The notes under the pieces were generated by a model. That model saw nothing but the letters and a program-made list of their open reading frames with translations, was not told where the DNA came from and searched no databases. DNA of 64,000 nucleotides from Nitrospira sp. (GTDB lineage: Bacteria > Nitrospirota > Nitrospiria > Nitrospirales > UBA8639), in assembly GCA_024760505.1 (NCBI GenBank), contig CP058931.1, positions 1,560,001-1,624,000 on the forward strand, in the 5' to 3' direction. This document shows positions 17,919 to 26,910 of this stretch, piece by piece; within the stretch, counting starts at the first letter, position 1, and each line of letters begins with the position of its first letter. The translations under genes were made by a program, and so were the position numbers.

Positions 17919-19172
17919 ATGACCAAAAAAGAACACATCGTCGTGGGACTGGACATCGGGACAACAAAAATTTGTGCGGTGGTGGGGGAAATCCAGGATG
18001 ATCGCTCCATTCATGTGATCGGAGTGGGCTCACATCGTTCGAACGGGTTGAGAAAAGGCATGGTCGTCAACATGGACAGTACCGTGGAGTCCATCAAGCG
18101 GGCCGTGGAGGAAGCAGAATTGATGTCGGCGGTCCAAATCAATTCGGTGTATACGGGGATTGCGGGAAGCCATATCGGGAGTGAGAGTGCGCAAGGCGTG
18201 GTGGCCTTAAAAAAACGGGAAGTGACCAAGGCGGATGTCCGTCGGGCCGTCGATACCGCACGGGCCTGCGCCGTGCCGGCTCCAGACCGCCAAATTCTTC
18301 ATGTGCTTCCTCGGGAATTTATTGTGGATGATCAGGAAGGGATTCGCGATCCATTAGGCATTGCGGGATCACGGTTGGAAGTCGATGTGCATATTGTGAC
18401 CGGAGCGGTCACCTCGGCACAAAACCTGATCCGGTGTGTCAGCCGGGCGGGATTGGATGTCGTCGATATTGTGTTGCAGCCGTTAGCCTCCAGCGCGGCC
18501 GTGCTGACCCATGAGGAAAAGGACCTGGGGGTCGTGATGGTGGATATCGGGGGAGGAACCACCGATATCGCGATCTTTGTCGAGGGATGTATCCGGCACT
18601 CGGCGGTTCTTCCCATCGGGGGGAGCCATCTCACCGGGGATCTGGCAATGGGATTGAAAACCGCGCCGGAGGAGGCGGAAAAAATTAAACTGAAATATGG
18701 GGTGGCCAGTAGTCTCTTTGTGAATGAGGACGAAGGCATTGAAGTGCCGAGTGTCGGAGGACGGCCGCCCCGGGTTATGCCTCGAGCGTTGGTCGCGGAA
18801 ATTCTTTCTCCACGGGTGGAAGAAATGTTCGAGCTCGTGCTTCGTGAAATCCGTCGTGCCGGATATGACGGCATGCTGGTGGCTGGAGGGGTGTTGACGG
18901 GCGGAACCTCCTTACTCCCGGGCATGGCCGAGGTGGCGGAACACGTGCTGAATTTGTCGGTGCGGTTAGGGAGGCCAATCGGAGTGGAAGGTTTACGGGA
19001 AATAGTCAGTAACCCAAGCTACTCGACGGCAGTCGGGCTTATCGTCCATTCGGTGAGTCACGAAAATGAGTTTGAACTAGTGGGCCCGGGAGCCGGCAAA
19101 GGCAAAAGATCCGGGCGTTGGGCCGGTGGTCTGGTCGGGAAAATGAAGGGATGGATCATGAACTTTTTTTAA
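17919..19172 (+). CDS. ftsA: Cell division protein FtsA
   Basis: FtsA is the actin-like ATPase that tethers FtsZ to the membrane. The 417-residue product has phosphate-1 motif GLDIGTTKICAVVG, the 1C-domain region with VDQEG-like VDDQEGIRDPLG, phosphate-2 motif MVDIGGGTTDIAIF and the adenosine motif VAGGVLTGGTSLLPG. It ends in a short amphipathic, hydrophobic stretch (GLVGKMKGWIMNFF), which fits the known membrane-targeting helix of FtsA. It lies directly between ftsQ and ftsZ. Confidence 0.96.
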   Translation: MTKKEHIVVGLDIGTTKICAVVGEIQDDRSIHVIGVGSHRSNGLRKGMVVNMDSTVESIKRAVEEAELMSAVQINSVYTGIAGSHIGSESAQGVVALKKREVTKADVRRAVDTARACAVPAPDRQILHVLPREFIVDDQEGIRDPLGIAGSRLEVDVHIVTGAVTSAQNLIRCVSRAGLDVVDIVLQPLASSAAVLTHEEKDLGVVMVDIGGGTTDIAIFVEGCIRHSAVLPIGGSHLTGDLAMGLKTAPEEAEKIKLKYGVASSLFVNEDEGIEVPSVGGRPPRVMPRALVAEILSPRVEEMFELVLREIRRAGYDGMLVAGGVLTGGTSLLPGMAEVAEHVLNLSVRLGRPIGVEGLREIVSNPSYSTAVGLIVHSVSHENEFELVGPGAGKGKRSGRWAGGLVGKMKGWIMNFF

Positions 19173-19284
19173 ATCATGACAAGAAAGGAGGATCATGGAT
19201 CCGTGCCTACTTCGCGGGCCAAGGTGAGTCATCATTCAAATGTCCCCACGGGTTAACAGGGGAGTGGTAGAAAGGAGGAGTCGT

Positions 19285-20481
19285 ATGTTTTCACTGTCTG
19301 ATGAGGAGCAATCGGTTATTAACATCAAAGTTGTCGGTGTCGGAGGTGCCGGGTGCAACGCGGTAAATACGATGATTGAAGCCGGCTTAAGCCGGGTAGA
19401 ATTTGTCGTGGCCAATACCGATTTGCAGGCCCTGGGCCGCTCGCTTGCGTCGTACAAAATCCAATTGGGTCCGGAGCGGACGCGGGGCCTGGGGGCAGGA
19501 GCCAAGCCGGAGGTGGGAAAAGAATCGGCAATGGAAAGTGAACACCAAATCCGTGAGGCCCTGGAAGGGGCGGATATGGTCTTTGTCACAGCAGGCATGG
19601 GAGGGGGAACGGGCACGGGCGGTGCTCCCGTTGCCGCAAAAATTGCCAAAGAGTTGGGCATCCTCACGGTTGGAGTAGTGACCAAACCCTTCCAATATGA
19701 AGGAAACCGGCGGACCAGCTTTGCCGAAGAAGGGATCCGTGAACTCAAAAAATACGTGGATTCCCTCTTGATCATCCCCAACCAGAAACTCCTGGGAATG
19801 GTCGATAAAAGTACGCCGCTTGTTGAGGCGTTTAAGATTGCGGATGATGTGTTGCGGCAGGCCATTCAAGGTATTTCTGACGTCATTACCACTCCGGGTT
19901 TGGTCAATGTGGATTTCGCCGATGTGCGAACCGTCATGGGCTATTCCGGGCGTGCGGTGATGGGCATGGGTACTGGCCGGGGTCCGACGCGAGCCAGCGA
20001 TGCGGCCAGACTAGCCATTGCCAGCCCCTTGCTGGAAGATGGAAGCGTGGAAGGGGCAAGAGGGTTGTTGCTGAATATTACGGGGGGGCCCAATCTCACG
20101 TTGCATGAAGTAAACGAAGCGTCCAATATTGCCCGGGAAGCGGCAGATCCTCAAGCCAATATCATCGTAGGTCAGGTCATTAATCCCGAGCTAGGGGATG
20201 AATTGACCGTGACGGTCATTGCCACAGGATTCGAACAGGCCGAGTCGGTCATGCGGTTTTCCAATGCGCATCAACCGACCCTTGTTGTGGAGCCTGTTAA
20301 AAAACCCGCATTGGTGGCTGTGCCTGCGGAAAATGGGGCGAGCAACGGTTCTGAGGATCTCGACCGGCCAACCTATCTGCGACGACAGGCGACTGCCAGG
20401 CCGGTTCCTGAAAAGACCAGCCTGCTGGTGGATGATGATTGGGATGTGCCGACTTTTTTACGGAGGAAAGCGGAGAACTAA
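19285..20481 (+). CDS. ftsZ: Cell division GTPase FtsZ
   Basis: FtsZ is the tubulin-like GTPase that forms the Z ring. The 398-residue product has the N-terminal VVGVGGAGCNAVNTMI, the tubulin signature GGGTGTGGAPV (starting near residue 105) and the T7-loop region NVDFADVRTVM. It ends with WDVPTFLRRKAEN, the conserved C-terminal peptide that binds FtsA and other partners. A longer frame starts at 19240, but the ATG at 19285 has AAAGGAGG six bases ahead and begins at the usual position. pgeF starts four bases after the stop. Confidence 0.97.
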   Translation: MFSLSDEEQSVINIKVVGVGGAGCNAVNTMIEAGLSRVEFVVANTDLQALGRSLASYKIQLGPERTRGLGAGAKPEVGKESAMESEHQIREALEGADMVFVTAGMGGGTGTGGAPVAAKIAKELGILTVGVVTKPFQYEGNRRTSFAEEGIRELKKYVDSLLIIPNQKLLGMVDKSTPLVEAFKIADDVLRQAIQGISDVITTPGLVNVDFADVRTVMGYSGRAVMGMGTGRGPTRASDAARLAIASPLLEDGSVEGARGLLLNITGGPNLTLHEVNEASNIAREAADPQANIIVGQVINPELGDELTVTVIATGFEQAESVMRFSNAHQPTLVVEPVKKPALVAVPAENGASNGSEDLDRPTYLRRQATARPVPEKTSLLVDDDWDVPTFLRRKAEN

Positions 20482-20485
20482 TCCC

Positions 20486-21241
20486 ATGACCATGGAGAAA
20501 GGTCCCTTCCCAAAGGGGGCCGGAGTGTCTGATGACGGATTGACGAGTGATATGATCCCCGTGCGGCATTTCTTCGGGACCCGGAGTACGCCGGTAGGGT
20601 TAGCCACCCATATACAACTCGGGCACATTGCGAGTGGGCCGCGGGAGTTTCCTGCTGTCGTCGCGCTCAAGCAAATCCATAGTACCCGGGTGGTCGTCAT
20701 CCACACCCATCAAGGGCTAGGGGCATTAGAGCAGGGCGAGGGTGACGCGTTGGTCACCAATCAACCTGAGACCCTGGTGGTTGTGCGCACGGCGGATTGT
20801 GTCCCGGTGCTGCTTGTCGAGAAGGCCAGGGGAGTGGTTGGTGCCATTCATGCCGGATGGCGCGGCGCCGTAGGCGGCATCGTGGCAGAAACCATTCGTT
20901 CTTGCGTGAACGAATTCGGGGCAAAGCCGGAGCACATGCATCTGGCGATCGGCCCCTCTATCGGACCGTGTTGTTACGAAGTCGATGAACAGGTCATCAA
21001 CCCGTTGCGAAGCCGGTATCCAGCATGGCCCGGGGTGCTTCAAGAAACCCACGAAGGCAAAGGGGTTTTAGACCTCAAGCAACTGATCTACCACCAGATC
21101 CGCGCCGGTGGCGTTCCTGACTCTCAGATTGGACGGGTGGACCATTGCACCCATTGTCGGGACGATCTCTTTTATTCCTACAGGCGGGAGGGGCAGGTGA
21201 ATGGGACCATGTATAGTGGAATTATCCTGCCTGCTGCCTAA
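20486..21241 (+). CDS. pgeF: Peptidoglycan editing factor PgeF (YfiH, laccase-domain family)
   Basis: The family (formerly multicopper polyphenol oxidase, DUF152) includes the E. coli YfiH enzyme that prevents L-serine from replacing L-alanine in the peptidoglycan precursor, which fits its position next to mur genes. The 251-residue product has VALKQIHSTRVV, GDALVTNQPETLVVVRTADCVPVLL, the metal-binding HAGWRG, and IGPSIGPCCYEV, with final CTHCRDDLFYSYRREG. The ATG at 20486 has GGAG ten bases ahead. It overlaps no neighbour and closes the dcw block before a repeat-containing gap. Confidence 0.9.
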   Translation: MTMEKGPFPKGAGVSDDGLTSDMIPVRHFFGTRSTPVGLATHIQLGHIASGPREFPAVVALKQIHSTRVVVIHTHQGLGALEQGEGDALVTNQPETLVVVRTADCVPVLLVEKARGVVGAIHAGWRGAVGGIVAETIRSCVNEFGAKPEHMHLAIGPSIGPCCYEVDEQVINPLRSRYPAWPGVLQETHEGKGVLDLKQLIYHQIRAGGVPDSQIGRVDHCTHCRDDLFYSYRREGQVNGTMYSGIILPAA

Positions 21242-21375
21242 GGATTGATCTCGCTTGCCGGGAGTGGCAAGGTTGTATGCGATGTAGGGACGCATCGCTG
21301 ACCCATCCTAAGCGATTCGCCCCATCTTGGGGATTCCAAGAAAAAGTGCTGGTAGAAGAGGGTATGGCAATGGTC

Positions 21376-21664
21376 TCTCCAACTCTCATGTCAGCGTAAT
21401 GTTCTGTGTTGCCGGGTTTCCCCACGGCAGGCGAGGCCCTTTTGTTTCGGCAAAAGGCCCCAAAACCATTGACGCCCCGTCTGGCCTCATGAGAGAGGAC
21501 GGACGCAAACTTGGGGAAGGCGGACCCACTCGCGGAGTTTATCCTGAGTTTGGTCGAAGGACTCAAACAAGGCCCGTCGGCAGATGAGAGCATCCCTCCC
21601 TTGGGCCAGACTGCAGGCTTCGGGCCATGGGAGACGAACCATTCAGGGCTCCACATGAAAGAGC
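21376..21664 (+). repeat. Dispersed structured repeat, copy A
   Basis: This copy fills most of the 516-base gap (21242-21757) between pgeF and yggS; I see nothing else there apart from a possible TACAAT at 21729-21734. It shares with copies B, C and D the series GCCGGG start, CTTTTGTTTCGGCAAAAG hairpin, TTGACGCC, CTGGCC, ACTCAAACAA and a terminal GGCCAG. Pairing arms GTCTGGCC (from 21479) and GGCCAGAC (21604-21611) remain, but the outer GACGCC pair is lost, so this copy looks decayed. It is most like copy D, sharing flanks such as CTCCAACTCTC and CATGAAAGA. Confidence 0.7.
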
Positions 21665-21757
21665 GAGGAACCATATATTCGGTTTGATGCGTGTACTCCC
21701 TGTTCGTGACTCAAGCGGCAATCCCGTTTACAATAGAAGTCATATGAAAAATCTTCG

Positions 21758-22507
21758 GTGTTCTTGTTGAAGGATGGCCACGTTTCCAACTCCATTACCC
21801 ATAGGATTCAGATCATCCAGGAGAATATCCGGCAGGCCGCCATTCGTGTCGGGCGGGATCCTTCCGGTATTCTGTTGGTGGCGGCGACCAAAACCGTCCC
21901 CGCCGTCAATTTAGAAGAAGCCTATCGGGCGGGCGTGCGAATATTTGGAGAAAACCGGCTTCAGGAGGCTCAGGAAAAGCGACAGATTCTGGGGCCACGA
22001 GAAGCCTTAGTCTGGCACTTCATTGGTCGGATGCAACGTCGGAAACTCAAAGACCTTGTCGGGAATTTTTCGTTGCTGCATTCCGTGGAAAGTCTGGAGC
22101 AGGCCGAGAATATTAATGCCGTGGCCGGAAAACTTGGGATTCAACAAGCCTTGTTACTCGAAGTGAATGTCGGGGAGGAAGCCAGCAAGGGAGGATTTAC
22201 CTCACAAGAGGTGGAAGCCAGGATAGAGGAGCTGGACCGGCTCCCTCACCTCGAGATCCAGGGGCTCATGACGCTTCCGCCGTGGAAGGAAAATCCTGAA
22301 GACGTTCGTCCTTATTTTACGCAAGTCAGTCGATTGCGAGATGGGCTGGCTCGACAGACATGGCGTCGTGTACGGATGACCGAATTGTCCATGGGCATGT
22401 CTCATGACTATGAGATCGCGATAGAAGAAGGGGCGACGATGGTTCGGATCGGCACAGCTATTTTTGGAAGTCGAGGGAAAGCCGTCAGTCCCGGCACCGT
22501 AGGATGA
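21758..22507 (+). CDS. yggS: YggS/PROSC-family pyridoxal 5'-phosphate homeostasis protein
   Basis: This is a PLP-binding TIM-barrel protein of the YggS family, which maintains vitamin B6 balance and is commonly found near division genes. The 249-residue product has LLVAATKTVPAV with the PLP lysine in the TK pair, GENRLQEAQEK, WHFIGRMQRRK, LLEVNVGEEASKGGF, MTLPP and the phosphate-binding LSMGMSHDYEIAIEEGATMVRIGTAIFG. The start is uncertain: GTG 21758 gives the longest frame, and TTG codons at 21764 and 21767 are alternatives. None has a good ribosome binding site. Confidence 0.9.
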   Translation: MFLLKDGHVSNSITHRIQIIQENIRQAAIRVGRDPSGILLVAATKTVPAVNLEEAYRAGVRIFGENRLQEAQEKRQILGPREALVWHFIGRMQRRKLKDLVGNFSLLHSVESLEQAENINAVAGKLGIQQALLLEVNVGEEASKGGFTSQEVEARIEELDRLPHLEIQGLMTLPPWKENPEDVRPYFTQVSRLRDGLARQTWRRVRMTELSMGMSHDYEIAIEEGATMVRIGTAIFGSRGKAVSPGTVG

Positions 22508-22536
22508 TCCGGCGAAATAATTGTTAAAGGAGGACT

Positions 22537-22836
22537 ATGTTTATTGCGGGTAACGTTCTACAGGCGATTGCGACCATCCTTGATACGATTTTATGGATCT
22601 ATATGTGGGTCATCATTATTCGAGCCTTGATATCCTGGGTGAACCCTGATCCCTGGAATCCTATTGTTCAGTTTTTAGAAAGAATGACGGAGCCGGTCCT
22701 TTCTCAAATCCGGCGTCGGGTTGGCATGCTCGGATTGGGAATTGATTTATCTCCGATCATTGCTATCCTAATTATTATGTTTTTCCAGATTGCCGTGGTA
22801 GCATCTTTGAAGGATCTCGCGCTCAGAATGCACTAG
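22537..22836 (+). CDS. yggT: YggT-family membrane protein
   Basis: This is a 99-residue integral membrane protein with two hydrophobic segments (about 9-32 and 65-90) and the YggT signature ISWVNPDPWNPIVQFLERMTEPVL. The family (CCB3 in plastids, YlmG/SepG in Gram-positives) is usually encoded between yggS and divIVA and is linked to division or cell shape, but the biochemical role is unclear. AAAGGAGG lies four bases before the ATG. Confidence 0.9.
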   Translation: MFIAGNVLQAIATILDTILWIYMWVIIIRALISWVNPDPWNPIVQFLERMTEPVLSQIRRRVGMLGLGIDLSPIIAILIIMFFQIAVVASLKDLALRMH

Positions 22837-22859
22837 CCGGTGAGGGGAAAGGAGTCGTC

Positions 22860-23378
22860 ATGAAAATTACACCGTTGGACATTCAGCATAAAGTCTTTGA
22901 TACTCAATGGCGAGGCTATCACAAGACTCAGGTGGACCAATTTTTGGAAGAAATCGCCGAGTCGGTTGAGGAACTTACCAAGGACAACCTGGTGCTTAAA
23001 GAGAAATTGTCCGGGAAGGATGATGAAGTGGGGCAACTCAAACGAGCGGAAACCACGCTGACCAGTACGCTTATTTCCACCCAATCCTTTGTCGACCAAC
23101 TCAAGCATGGGGCCCAACGGGATGCGGATCTTTTGGTGAAAGAGGCGGAGTTGAAAGCCGAGGAAATTCTAGCGCAAAGTCGGGCCGAGCTCGCCGAAAT
23201 GCGTCGAATGATCTCGACACTCAAACAGCAGCGGGCGCTGGTGTTGGATCGCTTACGGTTGACGCTGAGTTCCTTCCACCGGTTAGTAGAAATTGAAGAG
23301 CGACCGGACGACGCGTTTGAAGGGGAAGGCGAGCCGGAAATGAGTGCTGAGCGCGCCTCCCATCGGGAAGCCGGCTAG
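22860..23378 (+). CDS. divIVA: DivIVA-domain protein
   Basis: DivIVA proteins are coiled-coil scaffolds that recognise curved membrane and organise poles or the septum. The 172-residue product begins with the conserved MKITPLDIQHKVFDTQWRGYHKTQVDQFLEE membrane-binding region (key residues PLDI and the F...RGY...VD.FL pattern), followed by long heptad-rich helices (about 32-135). The acidic C terminus is not conserved. The gene sits 23 bases after yggT, the usual arrangement. Confidence 0.9.
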   Translation: MKITPLDIQHKVFDTQWRGYHKTQVDQFLEEIAESVEELTKDNLVLKEKLSGKDDEVGQLKRAETTLTSTLISTQSFVDQLKHGAQRDADLLVKEAELKAEEILAQSRAELAEMRRMISTLKQQRALVLDRLRLTLSSFHRLVEIEERPDDAFEGEGEPEMSAERASHREAG

Positions 23379-23402
23379 ACGTTTCGACCTCCTCAGTCCA
23401 TT

Positions 23403-24506
23403 GTGGATCAGACCGATCCTATGGTGCGTCTCCTCCTTGAAGGAATTCACGCGCAGGTGTTTCCTGGTGCGGTCTTGTTCGTTCGGCACCAGGGCTATCT
23501 TCGGATGCATCATGCTGTAGGTCTTACCTCCGGACTTCCGGATGCGTATCCTGTCCAACTTCAGACAATCTACGACCTCGCTTCCCTCACCAAGCCTCTG
23601 GCAACCGCATCGGCTATTCTGCTCCTGGTGCAGGATGGACATCTGGATCTATCAACGTCCATCGACACGTGGCTCCCTGAAACTAAAAAGTTTCCATTAG
23701 GCCGGGCGCGTCTCAAGGATGTGCTCTCTCATCAAAGCGGTCTTCCAGCCTGGCGTCCGTTTTACCGGTCTTTCCCTCCGGCTCTCCCCTCAGATGTTCC
23801 ATCCCGTCAAAAACGAGCCACGGCATTTCTGGAGTTAATCCTCAAGGAACCGATAGAAGCGGCGGTACCCCCCAAAAGCCTCTACAGTGATTTGGGCTAT
23901 ATGGTGCTCGGGTTGATCGTGGAACGGATCACGAATCAATCATTGTCCGATTTTTGTCGGAGTCGGATCTATGGGCCCCTACATGCGAGCCCACTCGGCT
24001 ATCGAGGGTCTAATGTGGCTGCCACATTGGATGCCTCAATTGGTGGGTGCGCACCCACCGAACAGGATCCATGGCGCGGGCGTCTTTTGCAGGGGGAGGT
24101 ACATGATGAAAATGCGTTCGCGCTGGGAGGCATTGCCGGGCATGCGGGACTCTTTGGAACGGCTGAAGCCATAGGGCAGGTTACCCAAGCCTGGCTGAAA
24201 AGTTATAAAGGCAACTCCGGTCTATTTGATTCTCACCTGGTAAAACAGTTTGTGGCGGCACAGCCTGGAACCAGTTGGGCCTTAGGCTGGGATACGCCCT
24301 CCCAACCCTCCTCTTCCGGCCAGTGGTTTTCGCCGGAATCATTCGGCCATCTGGGATTTACCGGAACGAGTATCTGGATAGACCCGACTCGGGAATTGGA
24401 AGTGATCTTCCTTTGCAATCGGGTCCATCCAACCCGGGACAATCAAGCTATCAAAGCCTTTCGTCCTAAACTTCATGATGCGATTATTCAGGAATTGGGG
24501 GCATGA
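23403..24506 (+). CDS. Beta-lactamase-fold serine hydrolase (class C / esterase type)
   Basis: This is a 367-residue member of the beta-lactamase/D-alanyl-D-alanine carboxypeptidase superfamily. The nucleophile motif SxxK is S61-L-T-K64 in ASLTKPLA, and the second motif is Y161-S-D, the YS(D/N) form common in esterase-like members. A GHLGFTGTSIWIDP segment near the C terminus fits the third active-site strand. There is no signal peptide, so it is likely cytoplasmic or non-classically exported. GTG 23403 gives the longest frame; ATG 23421 is also possible. Substrate unknown; its place after divIVA makes a peptidoglycan-related role possible but unproven. Confidence 0.82.
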   Translation: MDQTDPMVRLLLEGIHAQVFPGAVLFVRHQGYLRMHHAVGLTSGLPDAYPVQLQTIYDLASLTKPLATASAILLLVQDGHLDLSTSIDTWLPETKKFPLGRARLKDVLSHQSGLPAWRPFYRSFPPALPSDVPSRQKRATAFLELILKEPIEAAVPPKSLYSDLGYMVLGLIVERITNQSLSDFCRSRIYGPLHASPLGYRGSNVAATLDASIGGCAPTEQDPWRGRLLQGEVHDENAFALGGIAGHAGLFGTAEAIGQVTQAWLKSYKGNSGLFDSHLVKQFVAAQPGTSWALGWDTPSQPSSSGQWFSPESFGHLGFTGTSIWIDPTRELEVIFLCNRVHPTRDNQAIKAFRPKLHDAIIQELGA

Positions 24507-24528
24507 TTTCGGCTGAGACTCAAGCGTG

Positions 24529-24732
24529 GCCGGGTTTCGGCCCGGCAGCCGAGCCACTTTTGTTTCGGCAAAAGTAGCCAAAACCAATCACGCCCTGCCT
24601 GGCCGGATCGGATAGGGCGAACGCGAGAATTTGGAGGGCGGGCTAACTCGCTCTGCTCAAACAAAGCCCGCCAGGGGAGGAGAGCGTCCGCCCCAGAGGC
24701 CAGTCAGAAGGCGTCAGTGAAAAGGAAGTGGA
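24529..24732 (+). repeat. Dispersed structured repeat, copy B
   Basis: This 204-base element lies between the serine hydrolase and the caspase-like gene and is nearly the same as copy C (26911-27115), in the same orientation. It starts with the hairpin GCCGGG/CCCGGC and a second hairpin around CTTTTG/CAAAAG. It then has nested arms CTGGCC/GGCCAG and GGCGGGCT (24637-24644)/AGCCCGCC (24665-24672), and ends GTGAAAAGGAAGTGGA. B and C together bracket the caspase gene as direct repeats. Confidence 0.85.
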
Positions 24733-24794
24733 GAGTTGCAAAGATTTGAGTGATTCTCCATGAATCGTTTCCCAAATTGAGGCGATTGTTAAAG

Positions 24795-26543
24795 CTACCA
24801 CCAATTGAGCTTTCCCATTTTCTGAAGAACCTCGCTTGCGACGGATTTCCATCTGTCTTGCCTACCTCCAAACAATCCAGCTTGAATCGGTCCCCATCTC
24901 TCCCCCATCTCTTCTGCTTCTAGGATAATACGTTTAAGTGGGCCATCATCATGAGGAGAGTGTTTCCATCCAAAACGACCAATTGGCCCCCAAGTATTGG
25001 CATTGCGCTGTTTTCTGACATCTGCAGCAGCAAGCGAAAATAGTACTTCGAATTCATCAAATGACCTCTCGTAGTTCTTTCCAATAAAGAGAACATCGTC
25101 GAGTTTTGGCTGTAAAGTCTTGAACAAATACTCGCTCATTGGAACATATTGGCTTTCATGTCCGGGAAACTGCTTGAACACGTTCGCACTGTTCAAATCG
25201 CTGATTCCATTAGCAACGGCTTCAACAAAAAACTCATCTCGGTTGTGGTACTCAGAATATCCAATAATTGCATAAAAAATGTTTGATAGAGAGTCATATC
25301 GTTTTCCTTCAACCGCTGCAATTCCGGCGCAATATAGGCCAATAATTAATGGATACCATCGAAGGTTTATCCATATTGCCGGTCCTTGCTTCGCTTCTAG
25401 GCGGTCAGTAGACCTAGCAAGAATTTTCTGAAGTATTGCCTTGTGAATTGGTTTTGCCCAATAGGCTACACAGGCGGTGAGTATTGAGAGGTCATTGCAC
25501 ACCTCTTCATATCTTGTTACGCGCTTAAGAAGTTCATCCTGAGAAAATTGTCCCTGCATCTTAAAACTGTCATCGCTAGTTGAAGCGAGAAATTGACTCA
25601 CTTCTTCGATAAGATAATCATGCAGTTCAATTGCCGCAGAATCGGAAGCGAGTAAGGATTTTACCTTCCTGATTTTTTCCGTGGTATTTCCCTTTGAGTA
25701 GTCCTCTTCGACAGACGGAATTACAATAAGGCTGTCGAGATCCTTTTCGTCCGAACTTTCTAGCTCAGCCAGTTGGGGTGCCTGAATAATGAAATCCCCA
25801 TCACCATCGAAATAGCCGTAGTGAGGTGTCTGGTTCGAATTTTTATCTTTAGCCACTTTTCCATAGACGTAAGCCATTAAGCCTCCGGCGGTTATTATGC
25901 CGTCTTCCGTCGCTGCCTTACCTCGAAGCCCTTCGATCAAGTGTCCAGTAAAAACAGAATGATTTGGTAGTGGCCCTCCTGAATCTGATACTACCTCATC
26001 AGCCTTTCCAGCTGTGAGAACTTGCCGAGAATATCTCAGCATCATGTCCTTTAAAAATCGAGTACTACCTGGATGCAGATTTCGATTCAAGGCCAAGCCG
26101 CCATAGCACGCATCCATGATAAAGAACATATGCTTGGCGCGAATCAGCTCAGCGTTTCGTGTGAGTTCATCCCACCGAATAAATGTGGAAAAATCTTTCA
26201 TGTTGGCATCGTAGGGCACTAAGTATCCTACTTCGCCGCGGATGCCAGTTCGTGTATGACCGTGACCGGCAAAGAAAACGAAAATTCGCTCGTCGAGATC
26301 AATGTCAGCCATTGTAAATCGCATGAATTCTCGCAGAAGGTGATCTTTGGTGGCTTCAGCATCAACAAGGTAAGTTATATTGTCTCTAGGAAACGAAAGT
26401 TCGTTGATTAAAATGTCACGAACTTCTTCAGCATCGCTTACTGCGTAGGATAAAGGTGAGGCATCTTTATATTGATTGATGCCGATTAGGAGAGCGCGGC
26501 TGTTGGTGTAGTGAGTTTTTAGAAGAAATCTAATGTCACGCAA
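24795..26543 (-). CDS. Caspase-like cysteine protease (peptidase C14, prokaryotic metacaspase) with uncharacterised C-terminal domain
   Basis: This is a 582-residue protein. Residues 15-250 form a caspase-like domain: RALLIGINQYKDA, LSYAVSDAEEVRDIL, then FVFFAGHGHTR with probable catalytic His94 and FFIMDACYGG with probable catalytic Cys146. Residues about 285-582 are mostly helical in character, with aromatic-rich ends such as WGPIGRFGWKH, and I do not recognise the family. There is no signal peptide or membrane span. The start is TTG at 26543 with GGAGG eight bases upstream, and no in-frame ATG lies near. The gene stands alone on the minus strand between repeats B and C and shares an upstream repeat (E) with the Abi-alpha gene. 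Caspase-like proteases in bacteria act in abortive-infection and cell-death systems, but a role here is inference. Confidence 0.85.
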   Translation of the reverse strand: MRDIRFLLKTHYTNSRALLIGINQYKDASPLSYAVSDAEEVRDILINELSFPRDNITYLVDAEATKDHLLREFMRFTMADIDLDERIFVFFAGHGHTRTGIRGEVGYLVPYDANMKDFSTFIRWDELTRNAELIRAKHMFFIMDACYGGLALNRNLHPGSTRFLKDMMLRYSRQVLTAGKADEVVSDSGGPLPNHSVFTGHLIEGLRGKAATEDGIITAGGLMAYVYGKVAKDKNSNQTPHYGYFDGDGDFIIQAPQLAELESSDEKDLDSLIVIPSVEEDYSKGNTTEKIRKVKSLLASDSAAIELHDYLIEEVSQFLASTSDDSFKMQGQFSQDELLKRVTRYEEVCNDLSILTACVAYWAKPIHKAILQKILARSTDRLEAKQGPAIWINLRWYPLIIGLYCAGIAAVEGKRYDSLSNIFYAIIGYSEYHNRDEFFVEAVANGISDLNSANVFKQFPGHESQYVPMSEYLFKTLQPKLDDVLFIGKNYERSFDEFEVLFSLAAADVRKQRNANTWGPIGRFGWKHSPHDDGPLKRIILEAEEMGERWGPIQAGLFGGRQDRWKSVASEVLQKMGKLNWW

Positions 26544-26616
26544 GATATCTTCCTCCAGTTGGCCTCAACAATGATTAAATGGATCCGCATAACACCACTT
26601 CCTGAAATAAACGTTT

Positions 26617-26726
26617 GGAGAATTTTAGCCAACTGAAGTATGAAGTCAAATGATTGGGCATCTTTGGCTAATCTTTTTGTCTGGCATCTTGGTCATGAAG
26701 AATTGGGGAACCCTTTATGGGGAGAG
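26617..26726 (+). repeat. Direct repeat E, copy 1 (upstream of caspase-like gene)
   Basis: This roughly 110-base stretch matches 28159-28268 in the same orientation. The shared blocks include GGAGA, CAACTGA, TCTTTGGCT and the perfect stretch TCTTGGTCATGAAGAATTGG and its following GGAA. It lies about 75 bases upstream of the caspase-like gene start. The rest of the 26544-27367 gap holds repeat C, a small palindrome and about 250 bases in which I see nothing. Confidence 0.75.
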
Positions 26727-26782
26727 TAGGGATGAAGGAATCTGGAGTGAAAGGATTGATGACTTGGGAGGACGATCCAGTG

Positions 26783-26799
26783 AGGTGTCCGTGACACCT
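26783..26799. repeat. Short palindrome AGGTGTC-CGT-GACACCT
   Basis: A perfect 7-bp inverted repeat with a three-base loop lies between repeat E1 and repeat C. It could be a transcription-factor site or a small hairpin; it has no T-run, so it is unlikely to be an intrinsic terminator. Confidence 0.4.
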
Positions 26800-26910
26800 T
26801 ACTCTGCTTGAATTATTTCGTTAGACGAGGGATTGCCAGTAAAAACTCGTTGGGAGTGAACACTTCACAATGGTTGGTCAAACTCACGTGTTAATAGGAT
26901 TTTCGGTGCT

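Noticed and set aside
18332..18925. 197-codon minus-strand frame inside ftsA
   Set aside because: Antisense shadow of ftsA.
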